DNA of 64,000 bases from an uncultured Collinsella sp. GTDB lineage: Bacteria > Actinomycetota > Coriobacteriia > Coriobacteriales > Coriobacteriaceae. The position numbers and the translations under genes are program-made. The notes beneath the pieces are model-generated. The model did not search any database. It was not told the DNA's origin and saw nothing but the letters and a program-made list of their open reading frames with translations. Where the stretch lies: NCBI GenBank assembly GCA_959018755.1, contig CAUEMA010000001.1:1-64000 (forward strand). The letters run 5' to 3'. Below, piece after piece: positions 35,169 through 42,841 of this stretch; position 1 is the stretch's first letter; every line of letters begins with the position of its first letter.

Positions 35169-35210
35169 GGGATGAATGAAGGGTTCATCTAAGTGAGTTA
35201 GGAGTAAGGG

Positions 35211-36245
35211 ATGTTCAATTTCGATGAGCCTCGTTACGAGAAGGTTGTGAGCGATGCCCTCGCTCTCCGTCCTCAGATTGAGGCTGCCGTGGACAAGGTC
35301 TGCGAGCAGGGTTATTCCAACATCTTCTTCATCGGCTGCGGCGGCACCTGGGCCCACACGCTCCCGATGAAGTACTGGGTCGAGACCACCACGGCCGACG
35401 TCGACGTCCACTGCGAGATCGCCGCTGAGTTCCTCGCGTGCCCGCCCAAGGCCTTCAACAAGGACTCGGTCTGCGTCTTCTCCACCCGTACCGGCACCAC
35501 CCCCGAGATCATCGAGGCCGCCAAGTTCTGCCAGGAGCAGGGCGCCCGCACGCTGATGTACGTCTCCAACGACAACACCCCGGCCACCGAGTACGCCGAC
35601 TACAAGTTCTTCAGCTTCGCCGAGGACGACGTCCTGTGCGAGGCCATCTACACCTACCAGATCACGCTGGTCGCCCGCTTCCTCAAGAACGCCGGCGCCT
35701 TCCCCAAGTACGACACCTTCATGGAGGAGTTCGGCAACATCGCCCCGTACCTCATCAAGGCCAAGGACGCCCAGGACGAGCGCTGCGCCGCCATGGCCGA
35801 GGACTTCAAGGACACCGACTACCACATGGTGATCGGCTCCGGCATGCTCTGGGGCGAGGCCTACGACTACGCCATGTGCATCCTCGAGGAGATGCAGTGG
35901 ATCAAGACCAAGTCCATCCACGCCGCCGAGTTCTTCCACGGCACCATCGAGCTGTGCGAGGAGGGCACGAGCCTCATCATGCTCTACGGCGAGGACGACA
36001 CCCGCAAGCTCATGGACCGCGTGGACAACTTCACCCACATGCTCGCCGACGAGAAGGGCGTCCATGTCCGCGTGAACAAGTTCGACACCGCCGAGGTCGA
36101 GCTGCCGTTCAGCGACCCCGAGTTCCGCAAGATCGTCTCCCCGATGGTCACCTACACCATCACCGAGCGCCTGAGCTGCCATCTCGAGCACGTCCGCAAC
36201 CACCCGCTCACCACGCGTCGTTACTATCACCAGATGAACTACTAA
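35211..36245 (+). CDS. SIS-domain sugar-phosphate deglycase-like protein (SIS4), duplicated
   Basis: A 344-residue FrlB-type protein: GCGGTWAHTLPMKYW, STRTGTTPEIIEA and EFFHGTIEL (HGTIE in place of HGPFE), ending in RRYYHQMNY. It is identical in protein sequence to the gene at 42842-43876, with one synonymous base change (36222 region, GTT versus GCT context) in 1035 bases. Its codons are strongly C/G-ending, unlike the AT-richer genes just downstream, which suggests high expression. AGGAG precedes the ATG. The substrate is unknown; it probably acts on a phosphorylated product of one of the PTS sets. Confidence 0.83.
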   Translation: MFNFDEPRYEKVVSDALALRPQIEAAVDKVCEQGYSNIFFIGCGGTWAHTLPMKYWVETTTADVDVHCEIAAEFLACPPKAFNKDSVCVFSTRTGTTPEIIEAAKFCQEQGARTLMYVSNDNTPATEYADYKFFSFAEDDVLCEAIYTYQITLVARFLKNAGAFPKYDTFMEEFGNIAPYLIKAKDAQDERCAAMAEDFKDTDYHMVIGSGMLWGEAYDYAMCILEEMQWIKTKSIHAAEFFHGTIELCEEGTSLIMLYGEDDTRKLMDRVDNFTHMLADEKGVHVRVNKFDTAEVELPFSDPEFRKIVSPMVTYTITERLSCHLEHVRNHPLTTRRYYHQMNY

Positions 36246-36436
36246 AGCAGCTTTCAGCGGCCGTTACTATGCTCGGAAATAGCCGCTTGAGGTCGTATTT
36301 GCTTGGACTCGACCATGTGGCTCGTTGGCATTTCACGGTAGCGACTTCAAGGCGAAATGGGGCATTTTTGCCAAATGCCCCTCTTGTTTGCGCCACAAGT
36401 GGCATTCGACACCTTCATATGGAGTGTTTGATATTG

Positions 36437-36475
36437 TAGACGGTTCAAAAATAAGATTGAACCGTCTATTTCTTT
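36437..36475 (+). terminator. Terminator after SIS4
   Basis: A perfect 11-bp stem (TAGACGGTTCA and its complement) with a ten-base loop is followed by TTTCTTT. A second hairpin (GGGGCATTT/AAATGCCCC) lies at 36359-36381. Confidence 0.82.
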
Positions 36476-36482
36476 CAAAATA

Positions 36483-36510
36483 ATACGTAATAAGTTATCT
36501 TATAACGTAT
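36483..36510. promoter_or_regulatory. Inverted ATACGTAATA/TATAACGTAT operator
   Basis: Two arms (8 of 10 bases complementary) are separated by eight bases and lie 34 bases before the GntR start. The right arm carries ATAACGT. Confidence 0.55.
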
Positions 36511-36543
36511 AGAAGTTTCATAGAATGTTGTACGGAGAACGTT

Positions 36544-37332
36544 ATGATTAACCCGACTAGTGCTGTGCCGCTATATGTACAAGTAGCTGATGATTTGCGC
36601 CGCCGTATTGAGATGGGCGAGTTTTCCGAAAGTGGCGTGTTGCCTAGCGAAAATGGTTTTTGCGAAGAATACGAGGTTAGCCGCGCGACGATACGGAAGG
36701 CAATTCAAACTCTTGTGGATGACGACGTGCTTGATACGCGTCATGGCAAAGGCACATTTATCCGGCAGCCTAAAATCGTCTCGAGCTTGAGCACGTTTAA
36801 GGGTTTCACTTATTTTTGCCATGAAAATAATATCGAAACCTCGTCTCGTGTTCTCGCTCTTCAGGAGGTCGAGCCGCCCGTTGCCGTCCGTCGTCATTTG
36901 CGAATGGAAGAGAATGAATCTGCGGTTTACCTCAAACGTGTGAGGTCAATTAACCACATAAATGCAATGATTGAACATATTTATCTTCCAGTAAAGAACT
37001 TCGGGTTTTTACTGGGTGTCGATATGGATAACGCATCACTTTATGAAACGATTGAGAGAGAGACGGGGCTGCGACTAGAGGATAATTGTTTCCCGTCTAT
37101 TGTGCTTGAAGCAGGGCTTGCTACGGATGAGGAGAAGCGCATCCTTAACATCGCAGGAGAAGCTGCGATGTTTATATTGAGTGAGACCGTTTATATGAGC
37201 ACTGGTAAGCCAGTGCACTTTACTAAGCAGGTGATGTTGGGTGATTATTTCAAATACTTCTTTTCGATTAAGGCTAATCAACTCGGCATCAATTGGCAGG
37301 GACTTGAAGCCGTTGAGTGTAGAAAGCAATAG
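36544..37332 (+). CDS. GntR/UTRA-family transcriptional regulator
   Basis: A 262-residue regulator: winged helix at about 8-75 (VLPSENGFCEEYEVSRATIRKAIQTLVDDDVLDTRHGKGTFI) and a UTRA domain. Codon use is clearly AT-richer than SIS4 or the PTS1 genes, a sign of separate origin. It is followed after eight bases by another GntR gene, so the two are co-transcribed. An ATAACGT-type inverted repeat lies upstream, suggesting autoregulation. Confidence 0.92.
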   Translation: MINPTSAVPLYVQVADDLRRRIEMGEFSESGVLPSENGFCEEYEVSRATIRKAIQTLVDDDVLDTRHGKGTFIRQPKIVSSLSTFKGFTYFCHENNIETSSRVLALQEVEPPVAVRRHLRMEENESAVYLKRVRSINHINAMIEHIYLPVKNFGFLLGVDMDNASLYETIERETGLRLEDNCFPSIVLEAGLATDEEKRILNIAGEAAMFILSETVYMSTGKPVHFTKQVMLGDYFKYFFSIKANQLGINWQGLEAVECRKQ

Positions 37333-37340
37333 GTTGAATA

Positions 37341-38045
37341 ATGGTTAAAGTGGAGAGCGCTGTTCCATTGTATAAGCAGATCGTTCACGATCTTGTGAGT
37401 CGAATAGAAAGTGGCGTATATAGCGAAGGGGATAAGCTTCCTACTGAGACGGAGCTTATGGAGGAATATGGCGTTAGTCGTATTACCGTTCGATCGGCAA
37501 TCAAGGAACTAGAGGATGCCGATATCGTTGAGCGCACGCGAGGGAAAGGGACTTTTGTTACCACGACACGCAATGCCTATGCAGCCGATGACCAGGAAAG
37601 CTTCACCCATTCCTGCATTCAAGAAAATAAAAAGCCTTCTACCGTAGTGCTCGAAGTAGCTTGGATTTATCCTACGCTGCGCGACGTGCGTTTTCTTCAG
37701 GTCCAGGAGGACGAGAATATTCTTCAGACTAGACGTTTGCGCTTAGTCGATGGCGTGCCAACGATGTTGGAAACCAATAGCTACACTCCTTCTCTTGCCT
37801 TTTTGGAACATGAAGATTTATCGGGTTCTCTACTTGAGGTGCTGGGAAGACGCCATATCGAACTTGGCAATAACGAGCGAACGTTGCAGGTGTGCTTTGC
37901 AAGTGCTTACGAGGCAGAACATTTGAATGTAAAGCCGGGATCTGCCCTTTTATTATTTGTAGATAAGCGTTGCAGCGCGCAGGGAGTGCCATTGTTTATT
38001 TCGCGGCAGGTGTACTGCACTGAGCGCTTAAAGTTTTATCTCTAG
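37341..38045 (+). CDS. GntR/UTRA-family transcriptional regulator
   Basis: A 234-residue regulator: winged helix at about 8-75 (DKLPTETELMEEYGVSRITVRSAIKELEDADIVERTRGKGTFV), then UTRA. It is the second of a tandem pair and the two are not close copies, so they probably answer to different ligands. A terminator follows, and then the PTS2 operon. Confidence 0.92.
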   Translation: MVKVESAVPLYKQIVHDLVSRIESGVYSEGDKLPTETELMEEYGVSRITVRSAIKELEDADIVERTRGKGTFVTTTRNAYAADDQESFTHSCIQENKKPSTVVLEVAWIYPTLRDVRFLQVQEDENILQTRRLRLVDGVPTMLETNSYTPSLAFLEHEDLSGSLLEVLGRRHIELGNNERTLQVCFASAYEAEHLNVKPGSALLLFVDKRCSAQGVPLFISRQVYCTERLKFYL

Positions 38046-38092
38046 CGAAAGCCAAACCCCGGATCTTTCTTAACCGAATAACAAGAGATTGA

Positions 38093-38120
38093 AAACGCCC
38101 CGACAAAGGGGCGTTTTTTT
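38093..38120 (+). terminator. Terminator after the tandem GntR genes
   Basis: AACGCCCC pairs with GGGGCGTT across the loop GACAAA and runs into seven T. Confidence 0.88.
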
Positions 38121-38216
38121 GCCGTTTACGGGCGAATTATTACCGCTTAGGAAGCTTGATTGATCTGTCTTGACAAAGCGAAAGTTTCGAGGATACTGTA
38201 GATAACAATACAAAAT

Positions 38217-38228
38217 ATAACGTTCTAT
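38217..38228. promoter_or_regulatory. ATAACGTTCTAT operator of PTS operon 2
   Basis: An imperfect palindrome containing ATAACGTT lies 32 bases before the EIIA start codon. It matches the motif at SIS4 and PTS operon 1. Confidence 0.55.
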
Positions 38229-38259
38229 TAACACATGATTGACTGAGATTGGGAGATAA

Positions 38260-38676
38260 ATGAGGAAGTTGCTCTTGGCCAGCCATGGGCCACTTGCTAG
38301 AGCGATGCGTGAAACGCTCCAGCTATTTTGCGGTGAAGATCCTCGCGTTAAGGTGCTATGCGCATATGTCGATGAGGACACGATGGATGTAAACGAGTTG
38401 ATAGATTTTTGGGACCGTTCTCGCGACCCAGCAGACCAGTGGATTGTCATCACTGATGTCTATGGTGGGTCAGTGAATAACGCTTTTATGGAAAGGTTGG
38501 GTGACGATTCTCTAAGGCTCATTGCCGGCATGTCGCTACCACTAGTGCTCGAAGTGTTTTCGAAATTGAGCACACTTGACGACGCCGAGCTCGCTGCATT
38601 GGTTTCAAGTGTCCGCCAAAAGGGCACATGCCTATGTTCGCTGCCAAATTCGGTAGAAGAAGACGAGGATTTTTGA
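38260..38676 (+). CDS. PTS mannose-family EIIA
   Basis: A 138-residue phosphotransfer protein with phospho-histidine H9 in LLLASHGPLA, followed by the VITDVYGGSVNNAF block of the family. It is a stand-alone EIIA, unlike the fused EIIAB of operon 1. An acidic tail ends the protein. GGGAG precedes the ATG. The EIIB gene follows after 13 bases. Confidence 0.92.
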   Translation: MRKLLLASHGPLARAMRETLQLFCGEDPRVKVLCAYVDEDTMDVNELIDFWDRSRDPADQWIVITDVYGGSVNNAFMERLGDDSLRLIAGMSLPLVLEVFSKLSTLDDAELAALVSSVRQKGTCLCSLPNSVEEDEDF

Positions 38677-38689
38677 GAAAGGAACAAAG

Positions 38690-39151
38690 ATGATTAAGCT
38701 GCTGAGAGTTGACCATCGCTTGCTTCATGGTCAGGTTGCCATGACTTGGACGCAAGAGCTTGACACCAATTGCATTTTGATTGCCTGCGATGCGGTTGTG
38801 AAAGATGACGTGCGCAAGACGACGCTTAAGCTGGCACGTCCGGCAGGCGTCAAATTGGTTATCAAATCGGTCGATGATTCTATCGAGGCTCTTAGGAGCG
38901 GTGTGACCGATAAGTACCGTTTGTTCATTGTCGTTGAAAGCATCGAAGATGCTTACCGCTTGGCGAAGGGCTACAGCGAAATCAAGCATATCAACATTGG
39001 AGGAACGAAGCCGCGTGAGGGTGCAGATGTACGCCTATCTTCAACGGTTTTCGCTACCGATCGCGACGTGGAGCTTCTACATGAGCTCAGTGATGCCGGA
39101 ATCGAGGTGGAGATCAGGCAGGTACCTAGAGACGAGAAGATTTTGATTTAA
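38690..39151 (+). CDS. PTS mannose-family EIIB
   Basis: A 153-residue protein with the EIIB signature RVDHRLLHGQVAMTW; H13 is the expected phospho-histidine. It passes phosphate from EIIA to the sugar during transport by EIIC-EIID. AAAGGAAC lies before the ATG. Confidence 0.93.
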   Translation: MIKLLRVDHRLLHGQVAMTWTQELDTNCILIACDAVVKDDVRKTTLKLARPAGVKLVIKSVDDSIEALRSGVTDKYRLFIVVESIEDAYRLAKGYSEIKHINIGGTKPREGADVRLSSTVFATDRDVELLHELSDAGIEVEIRQVPRDEKILI

Positions 39152-39178
39152 GCACATGCAATAGAAAGGGGATCTCTC

Positions 39179-39964
39179 ATGTTGACTCAAGCGATCCTTA
39201 TCGGCCTCGTTGCAATGTGCGTGACATTTGAGTGGGCACTTGGCACTTGCCTTGCTTCTCGCCCGATTGTCACGGGCGTCCTCATCGGTCTTGTGATGGG
39301 TGATTTGCAGACGGGCATTATTGTCGGCGCCACGCTTGAAATGGTGTTCATTGGATCGGTTACCATCGGGGCGGCCGTTCCGCCTGACGTTATCACCGGT
39401 GGTATTTTGGGCACTGCCTTTGCAATTTCGACGGGTCAAGGCGCTGAAGTTGCGCTGACGCTCGCTTTTCCGATTGCGTCGCTTTATCTCATCATCGATA
39501 ACGCGCTTACGCTGATCGTGATGCCGTTTTTCGTCCATAAAGCGGACGACTGTGTGGCAAAGGGCGACCTCAAAGGTATGGAGCGGATGCATCTGCTTGG
39601 TGGATTCATCGTCAAATCGCTTCCTCGCTTTTTCGTGTGCTCCCTTGCTTTCTATCTCGGAACGCCGGTTATGAACGCGGTGCTTAACGCAATTCCCGAG
39701 TTTGTAAGTAACGGCCTGGTTATTGCGGGTGGATTCATCCCTGCGCTCGGCATTGCACTGCTCGCTTCAATGATTGTCAACAAGCAGACTGCTATTTTCT
39801 TCGTGCTCGGGTTTGCGCTCTGTGCCTACATGAGCATTCCAATCCTTGGTATTGCCATCATTGGGCTTTGCCTCGCAGTAATCCTCGTGGTGGTCCAGCC
39901 AAACTTCATTGCTCAGACGCCACAGCTTAGTTCGGAAGGGAGCTTCGACGATGACGACTTCTAA
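39179..39964 (+). CDS. PTS mannose-family EIIC permease
   Basis: A 261-residue polytopic protein with TGVLIGLVMGDLQTGIIVGATLEMVF and IGAAVPPDVITGGILG, the EIIC signature blocks. The stop codon lies inside the EIID gene (14-base overlap), which points to translational coupling. GAAAGGGG precedes the ATG. Confidence 0.93.
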   Translation: MLTQAILIGLVAMCVTFEWALGTCLASRPIVTGVLIGLVMGDLQTGIIVGATLEMVFIGSVTIGAAVPPDVITGGILGTAFAISTGQGAEVALTLAFPIASLYLIIDNALTLIVMPFFVHKADDCVAKGDLKGMERMHLLGGFIVKSLPRFFVCSLAFYLGTPVMNAVLNAIPEFVSNGLVIAGGFIPALGIALLASMIVNKQTAIFFVLGFALCAYMSIPILGIAIIGLCLAVILVVVQPNFIAQTPQLSSEGSFDDDDF

Positions 39965-40781
39965 TGACACCAGTTCCAACAAGATTACAAAGCGTGATCT
40001 AAAATCGGTATTTTTCCGTTCGCTTACGATGGAGTACTCCTGGAACTACGAGCGCCAGCAGCACATGGGATACTGCTTCTCTATGCTTCCCATCATTCGT
40101 CGCGTGTATAAGAATAAGGATGACCAGGCTGCTGCTGCTAAGCGTCACATGGAGTTCTTCAACACCACTCCTTATGTCTCAACATTAATTCTGGGCATTT
40201 CGGCAGCGATGGAAGAGGCAAACGCTAACGAAGAGGATTTTGACGAATCCTCCATCAACAGCGTAAAGGCCGCTCTTATGAGTCCGCTGGCCGGCATCGG
40301 TGACTCTCTGTTCTGGGGAACGTTGCGTGTCATCGCCACTGGCTTGGGTGTGTCGCTTGCTATGCAGGGTAACATTCTCGGCCCGCTTCTCTTCCTTGTC
40401 GTATTCAATGTTCCGCATTATCTGATTCGTTGGTTCTGCCTTAAATGGGGCTATGGATTCGGAACCAGTTTCTTGAGCAAGATCGAGAAATCTGGTCTTA
40501 TGCCAAAGCTCACTATGGGGGCTGCAATTCTCGGTCTTATGGTTATCGGCGCTATGGTGCCCAACCTTGTATCGGTCAGCGTGGCTGGTTCTCTCGGTAC
40601 CGGCGACAGTGCGCAGACTATCCAAAGCATCATCGACGGTATCATGCCGAGCCTGCTGCCGCTGCTTGTGACACTTGGAGTTTACGAACTCGTCCAGCAC
40701 AAGGTCAAGATTGCTTGGATTCTCGTTATTCTCATGGCGGTTGGTATCGTTGGCTCCTTCTTCGGAGTGTTTGCAATCTAA
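39951..40781 (+). CDS. PTS mannose-family EIID permease
   Basis: A 276-residue protein with WNYERQQHMGYCFSMLPIIRRVY, KRHMEFFNTTPYVSTLILG and LMSPLAGIGDSLFWGTLRVI, then a hydrophobic C-terminal region. The start is ATG 39951, preceded by GGAAGGGAG and overlapping EIIC. It forms the translocator with EIIC. Confidence 0.93.
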   Translation: MTTSNDTSSNKITKRDLKSVFFRSLTMEYSWNYERQQHMGYCFSMLPIIRRVYKNKDDQAAAAKRHMEFFNTTPYVSTLILGISAAMEEANANEEDFDESSINSVKAALMSPLAGIGDSLFWGTLRVIATGLGVSLAMQGNILGPLLFLVVFNVPHYLIRWFCLKWGYGFGTSFLSKIEKSGLMPKLTMGAAILGLMVIGAMVPNLVSVSVAGSLGTGDSAQTIQSIIDGIMPSLLPLLVTLGVYELVQHKVKIAWILVILMAVGIVGSFFGVFAI

Positions 40782-40829
40782 ATGGTTGATTTCGCCGTCT
40801 GGCCCAATTGAATTAGAAAGGCATATCTC

Positions 40830-41828
40830 ATGGTTTCATTTGATGAACAGGCAATTCTCGATAACGGTGCTTATATCTACAATCAACGTGCCGAAATTGA
40901 ACGCATTGCTGACGAAATTTGCGAAAAGGGTTTCGATTCGATTTTCTTCACCTCGTCAGGTGGCTCGCTTGCGATGATGCAGCCGTTTGACTATATGGTT
41001 TCTGTTATGTCCGATATTCCCGTCCAGTCCCAAGTTTCGGCAGATTTCCTCACGGTTGGCAATCGGCGCATCGGTAAGGGGACCTTGGCGTTCATGGCGT
41101 CTAAGTCGGGCGACACCAAAGAGACGGTCGCGGCGGCAAAGGCGGCAAAAGACGCAGGCTGCACCGTTGTCTCTACGCTTGGCGTGGACGGTTCACCGCT
41201 TGGTGAACTTTCCGATTATGGAGTGATCTATAAGCAGGGCCGTCCTATGGAACTCGTGCTGTACCTTCTGATTGGAAAGATTCTCAAGAACAGGGGCTTT
41301 TTCGATGACTACGATCGCTTCGCTGATGAGCTTGTGAATCTCCCCGCTGCTCTCGTTTCCGTCGGCAAGAACGCTGACGAGATGGCTCGCGCATATGCTC
41401 TGAAGCACAAGGACGATCCGTATCAGATTTGGATTGGTTCTGGCAATCTGTGGGGCCCCACGTATTCTTTTGCCATGTGTGTGCTCGAGGAGTCCCAATG
41501 GCTGCGCACCAAATCCGTTACATCGCCTGAGTTCTTCCATGGCACTATCGAACTTGTTGAGCCGGGCGTTTGTGTCGCGCTCGCAATGACGGAGGCGCAG
41601 ACTAGGCCTCTTGATGAGCGCGTTGCACGCTTCTGTAAGCAATATGCGGATGATTTCACCGTATTCGATACACATGATTATGAGTTGCCGGGTATCAGTG
41701 ATGAATTCCGCTGGATGCTTTCTCCGGTGGTGCTCAATGCCATTCTCTCGCGTGTGAGCAAGAATTTCGAGGAAATTCGTGACCATTCGCTCGACATCCG
41801 CCGTTATTACCGCAAGGTCGAGTACTAA
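40830..41828 (+). CDS. SIS-domain fructosamine-6-phosphate deglycase-like protein (SIS5)
   Basis: A 332-residue FrlB-type protein: SSGGSLAMMQPFDYM, ASKSGDTKETVAA and EFFHGTIEL, ending in RRYYRKVEY. It lies between PTS EIID and the FrlD-like kinase in one operon, the clearest context in the window for Amadori-compound breakdown. It shares HGTIE with SIS4/SIS6, while the other three have HGPFE. Probable product: a hexose 6-phosphate and a free amine or amino acid. Confidence 0.85.
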   Translation: MVSFDEQAILDNGAYIYNQRAEIERIADEICEKGFDSIFFTSSGGSLAMMQPFDYMVSVMSDIPVQSQVSADFLTVGNRRIGKGTLAFMASKSGDTKETVAAAKAAKDAGCTVVSTLGVDGSPLGELSDYGVIYKQGRPMELVLYLLIGKILKNRGFFDDYDRFADELVNLPAALVSVGKNADEMARAYALKHKDDPYQIWIGSGNLWGPTYSFAMCVLEESQWLRTKSVTSPEFFHGTIELVEPGVCVALAMTEAQTRPLDERVARFCKQYADDFTVFDTHDYELPGISDEFRWMLSPVVLNAILSRVSKNFEEIRDHSLDIRRYYRKVEY

Positions 41829-41858
41829 TAAAGACCGTACGTGATGGGAGGCGTTGAG

Positions 41859-42743
41859 GTGAAAATCGCAGCAATTGGTGACAACGTTATTGATCGCTAT
41901 CTCAACAAAGGCGTTATGTATCCTGGTGGCAATGCCGTAAACGTCGCTGCCCATGCAAGCATGCTTGGCGCACAGGCTGCGTATATTGGGGAGATCGGCA
42001 ACGACCTGGGAGGGCGAATAATCACCGATGCCCTTTCTTCGCTGAACGTTGACCTTTCGCAATCATGCATGCCTGAAAAAGCAACAACCAAGACTTGCGA
42101 TGTAAATGTTTACAACGGTGAACGTGTCGAAGTTGGTTACGATACGGGGGCTTGCTGGGCGCACAAAACCCATATCAACGATTCTGATGTCAAGTTTCTT
42201 CAGGGATTCGATGCGGTTTTTACCAGCGTCAATGCAAAGCTGCAGGATGATGTGCACCTAGTTCAAGATCTTCCCGCTGTGGTGATTTACGACTTTTCCG
42301 TTAAAGATAAGTATCGAACCGACGCATATTTCGATCTTGTTTGCCCTGCTACAACCCTTGGTCTGTTTTCCTGTTCCGGCGAGAGCGATCAACAGATTCA
42401 AGTTCTATTGAAGAGGGCCATAGAGCATGGTTGTCGCTACACGATTGCTACACGGGGATCTGCAGGGCCTGTGTTCTTTGACGGTTCCCGATGGTACCAG
42501 GGAAATATAAGACCCGTAGATGCGCTTGACACCATGGGCGCGGGAGATTCGTATATCACTGCGTTTGTTGTGAGCTGTCTCTCGCATGGCTGGAGTAAAA
42601 AGCAACCGCTCGATGTGGAGATCATTCGGGATGCAATGGAATTCGCTGCTGACTATTCAGCTAAGAATTGCCTTAAACCCGGCGGCTTTGGATTCGAGCA
42701 TAAACTCGCCGAGATGAAAGACGGCCAAGCTTCCATTTCCTAG
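41859..42743 (+). CDS. PfkB-family kinase, fructoselysine-6-kinase (FrlD)-like
   Basis: A 294-residue sugar kinase. The N-terminus IAAIGDNVIDRYLNKGVMYPGGNAVNVA matches the FrlD pattern (IGDN-x-D, GGNAVNVA), the C-terminal PfkB signature is DTMGAGDSYITAF with catalytic Asp, and a DFS motif stands at the mid-domain position also seen in FrlD. It would phosphorylate an Amadori compound at C6. The start is taken as GTG 41859, seven bases after GGGAGG; GTG 41841 and ATG 41844 are alternatives. In an operon with a phosphorylating PTS, a separate kinase is unexpected (see findings). Confidence 0.83.
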   Translation: MKIAAIGDNVIDRYLNKGVMYPGGNAVNVAAHASMLGAQAAYIGEIGNDLGGRIITDALSSLNVDLSQSCMPEKATTKTCDVNVYNGERVEVGYDTGACWAHKTHINDSDVKFLQGFDAVFTSVNAKLQDDVHLVQDLPAVVIYDFSVKDKYRTDAYFDLVCPATTLGLFSCSGESDQQIQVLLKRAIEHGCRYTIATRGSAGPVFFDGSRWYQGNIRPVDALDTMGAGDSYITAFVVSCLSHGWSKKQPLDVEIIRDAMEFAADYSAKNCLKPGGFGFEHKLAEMKDGQASIS

Positions 42744-42841
42744 AAAGGTATTTTTTTAGGTCATTAAGTATTAATACGTAGTGAAATGACAAGTTGTCAA
42801 TTGAAACGAATTTCACTCTATTAAACGAAGGGATATTAGAT

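Larger units (their letters stand above)
34373..35210. other. Long intergenic region with a degenerate GAGAGATA element and SIS4 operator
   Basis: Around 34507 lies an AGCGTGGAT arm. From 34550 to 34732 there is a diverged copy of the repeat region found before the AlbA_2 gene at 44.8 kb. From 34740 to 35040 no intact gene is seen; short minus-strand open frames here lack starts and family signatures and may be a decayed gene. At 35159-35168 is the perfect palindrome ATAACGTTAT. Confidence 0.6.

Noticed and set aside
35157..36230. Long minus-strand open frame opposite SIS4, repeated opposite SIS6
   Set aside because: The reading is Val/Leu/Gly/Glu-rich and low in complexity, as expected from the reverse of C-ending codons, and it has no start signal.
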